From assembly GCF_001888805.2 (NCBI RefSeq), contig NZ_CP019113.1, positions 3,658,001-3,722,000 of the forward strand: a DNA stretch of 64,000 bases, read 5' to 3'. A program made the translations under genes and the position numbers. Numbering within the stretch: position 1 is the stretch's first letter; every line of letters begins with the position of its first letter. The notes below the pieces were generated by a model. It ran no database searches and was not told the DNA's origin. It saw only the letters and a program-made list of their open reading frames with translations. Origin of the DNA: Enterobacter sp. SA187. Its GTDB lineage: Bacteria; Pseudomonadota; Gammaproteobacteria; Enterobacterales; Enterobacteriaceae. This document shows positions 29,451-37,192 of the stretch, piece after piece.

Positions 29451-30165
29451 CACCACCCTCTACGCCCTGCCGAAAGCGGAGATCGTCACCCGCTGGCGCG
29501 AGCAGACTCATGATGATTTTCGCTTCTGCTTTAAATTTCCGGCCACCATTTCCCACCAGGCGGCGCTGCGCAACTGCGACGATTTAACCCAGGAATTCTT
29601 CACCCGCCTGTCCCCTCTTGCCGATCGTATGGGGCAGTTCTGGCTGCAGCTTCCGGCGACTTTTGGCCCGCAGGCATTACCTGCCCTGTGGGAATTTCTG
29701 GATGGCCTGCCGAAAACCTTTACCTATGGCGTGGAAGTGCGGCATGGGGAATTTTTCGTCAAAGGCGAAGCAGAAACGCAGCTTAACCGTGGCCTGCATA
29801 TGCGTGGCGTTAACCGGGTGATTTTAGACAGCCGACCGGTGCACAGCGCGATCCCGAGTAACCAGGCGATTATTGACGCCCAGCGTAAAAAGCCAAAGCT
29901 GCCGGTGCACGCGGTAGTCACCGCGCAGGATCCCATGGTGCGCTTTATCGGCAGCGACGACATGGCGCAAAACCGCGCGCTGTTCGACGTCTGGCTGCAA
30001 AAGCTGCCGCTGTGGGAGCAAAGCAGCACGCCCTGGCTGTTTTTACACACGCCGGATATTGCCCAGGCCCCGGAACTGGTGGATACCCTCTGGTCGTCTC
30101 TGCGCACGGCCATACCGTCCGTCGGCGCCGCGCCCTCAATTCCACAACAATCCTCTCTTTTCTGA
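29422..30165 (+). pseudogene. yecE: yecE (DUF72), 5' end removed by prophage insertion
   Basis: Reads as the YecE sequence from about residue 27 to the end (VEGNTTLYALPKAEIVTRWR ... PQQSSLF). E. coli YecE has 272 residues; here the first 26-30 codons are separated and should lie beyond the left end of the prophage. A GTG at 29440 could allow a shorter product, but the missing N-terminus includes the first strand of the TIM-barrel-like DUF72 fold. Function of YecE is not established. Excision of the phage would restore the gene. Confidence 0.85.
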
Positions 30166-30219
30166 AGCAGTCGCGCTATCATAGAGGTGTGCCATCTTTG
30201 TACCTTTAACGGAGTTGTT

Positions 30220-30615
30220 ATGGTTAGCGCGCTGTATGCCGTGCTGAGCGTTTTGCTGTTGATGAAGTTTTCCATGGATGTTGTACGGTTACGCATGCAG
30301 TACCGCGTCTCTTTGGGTGACGGCGGTTTTAGCGAACTGCAAACGGCGATCCGTATTCATGGCAATGCGGTGGAGTACCTCCCCGCCGCCCTGATCCTGC
30401 TGCTGTTTATGGAAATGAACGGCGCAGAAACCTGGATGGTACATTTTTGCGGCCTGCTGCTGGTTATCGGGCGGCTGATGCATTACTACGGGTTGCACCA
30501 CCATCTGCTTTTCTGGCGTCGTTCTGCCATGAGCGCCACCTGGTGCGCGCTGATCCTGCTGGTGCTGGCTAACCTGTGGTATATGCCCTGGGAGTTGGTT
30601 TTCTCCCTGCATTAG
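30220..30615 (+). CDS. yecN: YecN, MAPEG-family inner membrane protein
   Basis: A 131-residue protein from ATG 30220 (GGAG upstream) with four membrane segments. The motif FSELQTAIRIHGNAVEYLPA is the conserved MAPEG block (R-x-x-x-N-x-x-E-Y). MAPEG members are glutathione-dependent or eicosanoid-related membrane enzymes; the bacterial YecN substrate is unknown. It precedes cmoA in the order found in E. coli. Confidence 0.93.
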   Translation: MVSALYAVLSVLLLMKFSMDVVRLRMQYRVSLGDGGFSELQTAIRIHGNAVEYLPAALILLLFMEMNGAETWMVHFCGLLLVIGRLMHYYGLHHHLLFWRRSAMSATWCALILLVLANLWYMPWELVFSLH

Positions 30616-30655
30616 CGCACAATACGCCACTTTTGTTTTCTCGGATTTTTACGTT

Positions 30656-31399
30656 ATGCCTCACCGCGACACGCTTTTTTCTGCGCCAATCGCCAGCCTG
30701 GGCGACTGGACATTTGATGAACGGGTAGCCGAAGTCTTCCCGGATATGATCCAGCGCTCCGTTCCGGGCTACTCGAATATCATCTCCATGATCGGCATGC
30801 TGGCCGGGCGTTTCGTCACGCCGGATACCCAGGTCTACGATCTGGGCTGTTCTCTGGGCGCGGCCACCTTGTCTGTCCGCCGTAATATCGCCCATGAGGG
30901 CTGCAAAATCATTGCCGTGGATAATTCACCGGCGATGATCGAACGCTGCCGCCGCCATATCGAAGCCTTCAAAGCGCCAACGCCGGTAGAGGTTGTGGAA
31001 GGCGACATCCGCGCGGTGCGTATCGAAAACGCCTCAATGGTGGTGCTGAATTTCACCCTGCAATTCCTTGAACCTGCTGAGCGCCAGGCTTTGCTGGACA
31101 ACATTTATCAGGGCCTCGTCCCGGGCGGCGCGCTTGTGCTGTCGGAAAAGTTCAGCTTTGAAGATGCCCAGGTCGGCGAGCTGCTGTTCAATATGCATCA
31201 CGACTTCAAGCGTGCTAATGGCTACAGCGAGCTGGAAATCAGCCAGAAGCGCAGCATGCTGGAAAACGTCATGCTGACGGACTCGGTGGAGACGCACAAA
31301 GCCCGCCTGCGCAAAGCCGGTTTTGAACACAGCGAGCTCTGGTTCCAGTGCTTTAACTTTGGTTCACTGGTGGCGCTGAAAGCCGGGGATGCGCAATGA
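30656..31399 (+). CDS. cmoA: Carboxy-S-adenosyl-L-methionine synthase CmoA
   Basis: A 247-residue protein starting MPHRDTLFSAPIASLGDWTF. The SAM-binding motif VYDLGCSLGAATLSVRR and the acidic EVVEGDIRAV are visible. CmoA converts SAM and prephenate to carboxy-SAM. CmoB then uses it to make 5-oxyacetyluridine at tRNA wobble position 34. The stop overlaps the cmoB start by four bases, so the two are made together. Confidence 0.97.
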   Translation: MPHRDTLFSAPIASLGDWTFDERVAEVFPDMIQRSVPGYSNIISMIGMLAGRFVTPDTQVYDLGCSLGAATLSVRRNIAHEGCKIIAVDNSPAMIERCRRHIEAFKAPTPVEVVEGDIRAVRIENASMVVLNFTLQFLEPAERQALLDNIYQGLVPGGALVLSEKFSFEDAQVGELLFNMHHDFKRANGYSELEISQKRSMLENVMLTDSVETHKARLRKAGFEHSELWFQCFNFGSLVALKAGDAQ

Positions 31400-32367
31400 T
31401 CGACTTCGGCAATTTTTATCAGCTTATCGCCAAAAATCACCTCTCCCACTGGCTGGAAACCCTGCCCGCGCAGATCGCCAGCTGGCAGCGCGACGCCCTG
31501 CACGGCCAGTTCAAGCAGTGGAATAACGCCGTTGAGTTTCTGCCGGAGATGACTCCTTACCGGCTGGATCTGCTGCACAGCGTCACCGCCGAAAGCGAGA
31601 CGCCGTTAAGCGACGGGCAAATCAGACGCATCGAAACGCTGCTGCGCAATCTGATGCCGTGGCGCAAAGGGCCGTTTTCTCTCTACGGCGTGGATATCAA
31701 TACCGAATGGCGCTCCGACTGGAAATGGGATCGCGTACTGCCCCATCTGTCGGATCTGACCGGACGCACCATTCTGGACGTCGGTTGCGGCAGCGGTTAT
31801 CACCTGTGGCGCATGATCGGCGCGGGGGCGCACCTGGCGGTGGGTATCGATCCGATGCAGCTCTTTTTATGCCAGTTCGAAGCGGTGCGTAAACTGCTGG
31901 GCAACGATCAGCGCGCGCATTTGCTGCCGCTGGGCATTGAGCAGCTACCGGCGCTGAACGCCTTTGACACCGTATTCTCGATGGGCGTGCTCTATCACCG
32001 CCGCTCGCCGCTGGAGCATCTGTGGCAGCTGAAAGATCAGTTGGTGAAAGAGGGCGAGCTGGTACTGGAAACCCTGGTCATCGAAGGGGATGAAAATGCC
32101 GTGCTGGTGCCGGGGGATCGTTATGCGCAGATGCGTAATGTTTACTTTATCCCGTCGGCGCTGGCGCTGAAAAACTGGCTGGAAAAATGCGGCTTTGTGG
32201 ATGTGCGTATCGCCGACGTCAGCGTGACCTCCATTGAGGAGCAGCGCCGCACCGACTGGATGATCACCGAATCCCTGGCGGAATTCCTCGATCCGCTTGA
32301 TGTCAGCAAAACGGTGGAAGGTTACCCTGCCCCGCAGCGTGCGGTGTTGATTGCCCGCAAACCGTGA
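31396..32367 (+). CDS. cmoB: tRNA U34 carboxymethyltransferase CmoB
   Basis: A 323-residue protein. The SAM-type fold motif GRTILDVGCGSGYHLWRMIG and FDTVFSMGVLYHRRSPLEHL match CmoB, which transfers the carboxymethyl group from Cx-SAM to 5-hydroxyuridine 34 of several tRNAs. Full length compared with E. coli (323). In E. coli torYZ follow; here a short repeat-containing gap leads to cutC. Confidence 0.97.
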   Translation: MIDFGNFYQLIAKNHLSHWLETLPAQIASWQRDALHGQFKQWNNAVEFLPEMTPYRLDLLHSVTAESETPLSDGQIRRIETLLRNLMPWRKGPFSLYGVDINTEWRSDWKWDRVLPHLSDLTGRTILDVGCGSGYHLWRMIGAGAHLAVGIDPMQLFLCQFEAVRKLLGNDQRAHLLPLGIEQLPALNAFDTVFSMGVLYHRRSPLEHLWQLKDQLVKEGELVLETLVIEGDENAVLVPGDRYAQMRNVYFIPSALALKNWLEKCGFVDVRIADVSVTSIEEQRRTDWMITESLAEFLDPLDVSKTVEGYPAPQRAVLIARKP

Positions 32368-32370
32368 TCT

Positions 32371-32413
32371 TGCGGCGGACGCCCGCCCGGCGGCGCAGGC
32401 TTGCCGGGCCTAC
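32371..32413. repeat. REP-like palindromic element after cmoB
   Basis: GCCCGGCGGCGCAGGCTTGC followed by CGGGCCTAC matches the enterobacterial REP consensus with imperfect stem and terminal GGCCTAC. It lies between the convergent cmoB and cutC genes, where REPs protect 3' ends. Confidence 0.75.
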
Positions 32414-32556
32414 ACGTTAACTTTACATCTTTTTCCAAACGGGTTCGGTTTGCAACAAGGCGGCGACGCAGCAAATCCCCGGGAGCTTACATAAGTAAGT
32501 GACCGGGGTGCACGAGGAAAGCCAACGCAGTGGCAGGCCGAAACAGGCTGGAAAAA
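32412..32556. repeat. Interspersed intergenic repeat (RSA-like), structured
   Basis: About 145 bases of non-coding sequence with a central hairpin: CCCCGGGAGCTTAC, loop ATAA, GTAAGTGACCGGGG. I recall closely similar segments repeated between genes in enterobacteria, probably the RSA family, but cannot confirm the name. No gene is seen in the remaining 32368-32640 gap. Confidence 0.45.
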
Positions 32557-32559
32557 GAC

Positions 32560-32591
32560 AAAAAAAGGCCCCTGTTGAAATTGCAGGGGCC
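32560..32591 (-). terminator. Terminator of the yecM-cutC operon
   Basis: GGCCCCTG and CAGGGGCC form an 8-bp stem with a 9-base loop; on the minus strand seven T residues follow. It lies about 50 bases after the cutC stop and on the plus strand could also stop cmoB transcripts. Confidence 0.85.
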
Positions 32592-32640
32592 TGGTACAAG
32601 CAAGCATCACATTGGGCGACATGATGCGCGGTAAAAAGGG

Positions 32641-33387
32641 TTAACGAAGGCGATGACGGGCGATCATCGCTTTCATCTCAGAAACCGCGTCGCCATCAAC
32701 GCCATAACGGGAATACTCATCCGCGCTGGCATCCGAAGACATCGACAATCCTGAATGACGATAACGCATTGGTGACGGCGTCCATCTTCCCGCTGAACTG
32801 TGAACCTCCGCGATACCCGCGTCGAGAAACAGTTCAAGGTTGGAAGGGCGAACACCAGCACCGGCCATAATGATTGGAACACGGGAGTGTGCTTTTAGTT
32901 CCGTAATAAATGAAAGTCCTTGCTCCGCCGACGCCTGCTGACCCGACGTAAGGACGCGCGCCACGCCTGAATCCGCCAGCTTTTCAAAAGCTTCGATGGG
33001 GTTCTGGCACATATCAAATGCACGATGAAAAGTTACCGCCATCTCTCCGGCAGCAGCCATTATTTGCCGCATCCGCGGCAAATCGACGTTGCCGTCCTCA
33101 TCCAGCACCCCGGTGACCACGCCCGGATAGCCCAGCGATTTGATAAAACGGATGTCTTCCAGCATGGCGCTGAATTCCGCCTCGCTGTAGCAAAAATCCC
33201 CGCCGCGCGGACGCACAATCGGATGCACCGGAATAGTCACGCTTTCCCGCACGCGTTTTAACACGCCGTACGAGACGGTCAGCCCGCCCTCTTTCGGCGC
33301 AGCGCACAGTTCAATACGATCCGCGCCGTGCCGTTCGGCAACGATCGCGCACGCCTCGCTGTAACAACAGATTTCCAGTAATGCCAC
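32641..33387 (-). CDS. cutC: CutC family protein
   Basis: A 248-residue TIM-barrel protein starting MALLEICCYSEACAIVAERH. Conserved blocks GADRIELCAAPKEGGLTVSY, MIRPRGGDF-type (VRPRGGDFCYSE) and VTFHRAFDMC are present. It was named for copper homeostasis, but the molecular role is uncertain. It lies 23 bases after yecM on the same strand, so they form an operon. Confidence 0.95.
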   Translation of the reverse strand: MALLEICCYSEACAIVAERHGADRIELCAAPKEGGLTVSYGVLKRVRESVTIPVHPIVRPRGGDFCYSEAEFSAMLEDIRFIKSLGYPGVVTGVLDEDGNVDLPRMRQIMAAAGEMAVTFHRAFDMCQNPIEAFEKLADSGVARVLTSGQQASAEQGLSFITELKAHSRVPIIMAGAGVRPSNLELFLDAGIAEVHSSAGRWTPSPMRYRHSGLSMSSDASADEYSRYGVDGDAVSEMKAMIARHRLR

Positions 33388-33410
33388 GGTTTTCTCCTTA
33401 AACGCTGTGA

Positions 33411-33971
33411 TTAATGCTCGCTGGCGACGATCTCCTCAATCGACCAGGGATGGAATTTGATCGTCACCTTGCCGTCGCTGACCGCCAGCGTCGGATTCGG
33501 CAGACGCTCGCGCTCCCCTTTTGGCGAACTGGTTTTCACAACAATGCCCGGCTGGCTCAGGCCCTCGTCCGCCAGTAGCGCCAGCGCACGGGCGTTAAGG
33601 CTTTGCGGATCGCCGGGCAGGACGATTTCGATATGCTCCCAGCCCTCATGGGGATAGCGTTTTTCGCCGGGCCACGGCAGCTCCACCACTTTAAACTGCC
33701 AGTGCGCTACCGTCACCGGCTCGTGCAGCTTAAACAGGCAGATGGGGCGTCCGTTGATCAGCGTTTCGCTGAGTAACTCGCCGCACTGCTCAAGGCCCGT
33801 CCGCCAGCGTTCGGCAGTGGCGTTCTGATGACAGCGCAGGGAAATGTGATCGGCATCAAGGGGTGCGATATCCAGACCGAGCCGGGTGGCAAGTTCTGTT
33901 AACGCCAGGGTGAAGCGCGGTAAATCCGCGGAAATATCATGCAGTTCATCAATTGTCTGCCAGTGTGCCAT
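33411..33971 (-). CDS. yecM: YecM, VOC-fold protein
   Basis: A 186-residue protein with the YecM sequence pattern (LDADHISLRCHQNATAERWR; INGRPICLFKLHEPVTVAHW). It has the vicinal-oxygen-chelate fold with His residues able to bind metal. The function is unknown. It is divergent from argS across a 245-base region holding an ARG-box-like site. Confidence 0.92.
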   Translation of the reverse strand: MAHWQTIDELHDISADLPRFTLALTELATRLGLDIAPLDADHISLRCHQNATAERWRTGLEQCGELLSETLINGRPICLFKLHEPVTVAHWQFKVVELPWPGEKRYPHEGWEHIEIVLPGDPQSLNARALALLADEGLSQPGIVVKTSSPKGERERLPNPTLAVSDGKVTIKFHPWSIEEIVASEH

Positions 33972-34056
33972 CGTCAGTGCCTTTCACGGGTCGCAAAACC
34001 GCTAATTTACCCTGTTGCCGGTGGCTTACCAACCGCTGATTTACAGCAGGCGCAAC

Positions 34057-34070
34057 TGAATGATTATTCA
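34057..34070. promoter_or_regulatory. ARG-box-like operator upstream of argS
   Basis: TGAATGATTATTCA is a perfect palindrome around a 4-base centre and fits the ArgR operator consensus TGAAT-N4-ATTCA. It lies about 147 bases before the argS start and about 86 bases before the yecM start. A second box at the usual 3-bp spacing is not obvious. Regulation by arginine is inferred. Confidence 0.5.
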
Positions 34071-34216
34071 TGGATCTGCCGCGATTTATTTGCGCATTCT
34101 GCACCCGGTCGCAGGGCTGACGGCAGGGGCCAATTGCAGTATACTCCCGCCTTTGATGATCAACATCCGGGTGCAGCCAGCCCTTACGCGCTGCGCCATT
34201 AACCAAAGGTATCACG

Positions 34217-35950
34217 GTGAATATTCAGGCTCTTCTCTCAGAAAAAGTCAGTCAGGCACTGATTGCCGCAGGCGCGCCTGCGGATTGCGAACCCCAGGTT
34301 CGTCAGTCAGCAAAAGTACAGTTTGGCGACTATCAGGCTAACGGCGTGATGGCAGTTGCTAAAAAACTGGGTATGCCCCCACGACAAGTTGCAGAGCAGG
34401 TGCTGACTCATCTCGATCTCAGCGGCATTGCCGGCAAAGTGGAAATCGCCGGACCTGGCTTTATCAACATTTTCCTTGAGCCTGCGTTTCTGGCGGCCCA
34501 GGTGGATCAGGCGCTGGCCTCCGATCGCCTCGGCGTTTCCCGCCCTGAGCCGCAAACCGTGGTGGTCGATTACTCCGCGCCTAACGTCGCCAAAGAGATG
34601 CACGTCGGTCACCTGCGTTCAACCATTATCGGCGATGCCTCGGTGCGCACGCTGGAATTCCTCGGCCATAACGTCATTCGCGCGAACCACGTCGGCGACT
34701 GGGGCACCCAGTTCGGCATGCTGATCGCCTTCCTGGAGCTGAAGCAGCAGGAAAACGCCGGTGAAATGGCGCTGGCGGATCTGGAAGAGTTCTACCGCGC
34801 AGCCAAAACCCATTATGACGCTGACGAAGCCTTTGCCGAACGCGCCCGTAACTACGTGGTGAAACTGCAAAGCGGCGACGAATATTGCCGTGAGATGTGG
34901 CGCAAGCTGGTGGACATCACCATGACGCAGAATCAGATCACCTACGAGCGTCTGAACGTGACCCTGACCCGCAAAGACGTGATGGGCGAAAGCCTGTACA
35001 ACCCGATGCTGCCGGGTATCGTGGCCGATCTGAAAGAGAAAGGTCTGGCGGTGGAAAGCGAAGGCGCAACCGTGGTCTTCCTTGACGAGTATAAAAATAA
35101 AGAAGGCGAGCCGATGGGCGTCATCATCCAGAAAAAGGATGGCGGCTACCTCTACACCACCACGGATATCGCCTGCGCGAAATACCGCTATGAAACCCTG
35201 CATGCGGATCGCGTGCTCTATTACATCGACTCCCGTCAGCACCAGCACCTGATGCAGGCGTGGACCATCGTGCGTAAAGCCGGTTACGTGCCGGACAGCG
35301 TGCCGCTGGAACACCATATGTTCGGCATGATGCTCGGCAAAGACGGCAAGCCGTTTAAAACCCGCGCGGGCGGCACGGTGAAGCTGGCGGATCTGCTGGA
35401 TGAAGCACTGGAGCGCGCGCGTCGTCTGGTCGCGGAGAAAAACCCGGACATGCCAGCGGACGAGCTGGAAAAACTGGCTAACGCCGTGGGTATCGGCGCG
35501 GTGAAATACGCGGATCTCTCCAAGAGCCGTACCACCGACTATATCTTCGACTGGGACAATATGCTGGCGTTTGAGGGCAACACCGCGCCCTACATGCAGT
35601 ATGCCTACACCCGCGTGCTGTCGGTATTCCGTAAGGCCGGTCTGGATGAAAGCACGCTGAGCGACGCGCCGGTGATCCTCACTGAAGACCGCGAAGTGCA
35701 ACTGGCCGCCCGTCTGATGCAGTTTGAAGAGACGCTGACCGTGGTCGCCCGCGAAGGTACGCCGCACGTGATGTGTACTTACCTGTACGATCTGGCGGGT
35801 CTGTTCTCCGGCTTCTATGAGCACTGCCCGATCCTGAGCGCGGAAAACGAAACCACGCGCCAGAGCCGCCTGAAGCTGGCGCTGCTGACGGCCAAAACCC
35901 TGAAGCTGGGTCTTGATACCCTGGGTATCGAAACCGTAGAGCGGATGTAA
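34217..35950 (+). CDS. argS: Arginyl-tRNA synthetase
   Basis: A 577-residue class I synthetase of full length. The N-terminal additional domain (MNIQALLSEKVSQALIAAGA) is followed by the HIGH-type motif SAPNVAKEMHVGHLRSTIIG and ends with the DALR anticodon-binding domain (LGIETVERM). It charges tRNA-Arg, and like most ArgRS lacks a canonical KMSKS. A strong terminator follows the stop. Confidence 0.98.
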   Translation: MNIQALLSEKVSQALIAAGAPADCEPQVRQSAKVQFGDYQANGVMAVAKKLGMPPRQVAEQVLTHLDLSGIAGKVEIAGPGFINIFLEPAFLAAQVDQALASDRLGVSRPEPQTVVVDYSAPNVAKEMHVGHLRSTIIGDASVRTLEFLGHNVIRANHVGDWGTQFGMLIAFLELKQQENAGEMALADLEEFYRAAKTHYDADEAFAERARNYVVKLQSGDEYCREMWRKLVDITMTQNQITYERLNVTLTRKDVMGESLYNPMLPGIVADLKEKGLAVESEGATVVFLDEYKNKEGEPMGVIIQKKDGGYLYTTTDIACAKYRYETLHADRVLYYIDSRQHQHLMQAWTIVRKAGYVPDSVPLEHHMFGMMLGKDGKPFKTRAGGTVKLADLLDEALERARRLVAEKNPDMPADELEKLANAVGIGAVKYADLSKSRTTDYIFDWDNMLAFEGNTAPYMQYAYTRVLSVFRKAGLDESTLSDAPVILTEDREVQLAARLMQFEETLTVVAREGTPHVMCTYLYDLAGLFSGFYEHCPILSAENETTRQSRLKLALLTAKTLKLGLDTLGIETVERM

Positions 35951-35954
35951 TAAA

Positions 35955-35983
35955 AAACCCCGGTTCGCCGGGGTTTAATTTTT
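35955..35983 (+). terminator. argS terminator
   Basis: AAACCCCGG, loop TTCG, CCGGGGTTT, then AATTTTT. A 9-bp perfect stem with a stable tetraloop immediately after the argS stop codon. Confidence 0.92.
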
Positions 35984-35985
35984 GC

Positions 35986-36052
35986 AGGTCTGATAAGCGA
36001 AGCGTCATCAGGCGTTTTCCCTGGTGGCGCGTGGCTTACCGGGGCTACAACC
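35986..36052. repeat. REP-like element between argS and the rhiN-like gene
   Basis: GTCTGATAAGCGAAGCGTCA followed after a short loop by CGTGGCTTACCGGGGCTACA has the layout of an enterobacterial REP (GATAAGCG...CGxCxxCAGGC with GGCTAC end). It lies between the convergent argS and rhiN-like genes. Confidence 0.6.
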
Positions 36053-37192
36053 TCAGAAGTATTTGCGCAAATACTCCGTCAGACATAACATCGCCATCGC
36101 CTGGCCGTACGGCATGGACGTGCGCGGAATATTGCGGTAGAAATCCAGATCCGATCCCATTCCGGTACCAAACGACGTCTGCAACAGCTCCCCTTCCGGC
36201 GAAATGTTATTCACGATACCTTTAATGGCCTTCTCCGCCACCTCTGCATATTCCTGGCTGATATAACGCTTACGCACCGCCTTCAGAATGCCATAGGCAA
36301 AACCTGCCGTCGCTGACGCCTCCAGATAAGAGTGCGGATCGTCGAGCAGTGTATGCCACAGGCCGCTGTCATCCTGACATTTCGCCAGCGCCGCCACCTG
36401 CGCGTTCAGCACCTGCACCAGATAACGGCGCACGGCGTTGTTTTCCGGCAGATCCACCAGCTCCAGGAAATCCGGGATGACGATGGTCAGCCAGCTGTTG
36501 CCCCGCGCCCAGCGCGCTTTCGCAAAGTTATGGTTGCCTTCGTAATTCCAGCCGTGGAACCACAGCCCGGTTTCCCTGTCCATCAGGTTCTGCACGTGCA
36601 GCAGGAACTGATACACCGCCTCTTCCACATAGGCCGGGCGATCCAGCAGCTTGCCGATTTTCGCCAGCGGCAGCACGGTCATCATCAGCGTGTCATCCCA
36701 CATCTGCTGATGATTTTCCTCTGCCAGGGTGATGTGCTGCATGCCGCCATGTTCCGTACGCGGCATCTCGTGCATCGCCCACTCCGCCCAGCTTTCCAGC
36801 CACGGCAGATACGCCGGGTTGCGGTTTTCCTCATAGCGGTACGCCAGCGTCAGGAACGGCGCCATGGTGTTGACGTTTTTGGTGGTCGCCCCTTCCGCAA
36901 AGCGGTCGGCAAACCAGGCATCGATAATATCGCGCATCGCCAGATCGCCGGTCTGCTGGTAGTACTGCCAGATGCCGTAAAGGCCGACACCGTGCGTCCA
37001 CTCCCAGCCCGCCCAGCCTTTGGTATCAATGACGCGCCCGTCATCTAATCGCAGTAAGAACTCACCGGATTCATCCCGAATGTTGACCAGGTTATGGGTC
37101 ACTTTCTGGATCAGTGCCTTCAGCTCATCCCGGGCGATAAAACGCTCCGGCTGACGCAGTAAAGGGCTATATTTGACAGGATAAACAATCAT
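36053..37192 (-). CDS. Unsaturated rhamnogalacturonyl hydrolase (GH105, RhiN/YteR-like)
   Basis: A 379-residue alpha/alpha-barrel hydrolase. Family landmarks: GWAGWEWTHGVGLYGIWQYY, the probable catalytic Asp in QQMWDDTLMMTV, WFHGWNY, ARWARGNSWLTI and YLEASATAGFAYGILKAV. GH105 enzymes remove the unsaturated galacturonyl end from pectin (rhamnogalacturonan) fragments. No signal peptide is present, so it acts in the cytoplasm. The ATG directly abuts the stop of the transporter gene, with AGGAGGTGAAGTAA as ribosome site. The pair resembles Dickeya rhiTN. Confidence 0.88.
   Translation of the reverse strand: MIVYPVKYSPLLRQPERFIARDELKALIQKVTHNLVNIRDESGEFLLRLDDGRVIDTKGWAGWEWTHGVGLYGIWQYYQQTGDLAMRDIIDAWFADRFAEGATTKNVNTMAPFLTLAYRYEENRNPAYLPWLESWAEWAMHEMPRTEHGGMQHITLAEENHQQMWDDTLMMTVLPLAKIGKLLDRPAYVEEAVYQFLLHVQNLMDRETGLWFHGWNYEGNHNFAKARWARGNSWLTIVIPDFLELVDLPENNAVRRYLVQVLNAQVAALAKCQDDSGLWHTLLDDPHSYLEASATAGFAYGILKAVRKRYISQEYAEVAEKAIKGIVNNISPEGELLQTSFGTGMGSDLDFYRNIPRTSMPYGQAMAMLCLTEYLRKYF

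Noticed and set aside
34619..35824. A 401-codon frame antisense to argS
   Set aside because: It is a shadow of a GC-rich, highly conserved gene: His/Val/Gln-rich with no family likeness. The same holds for long antisense frames over flhA, cheB, cheA and otsA.
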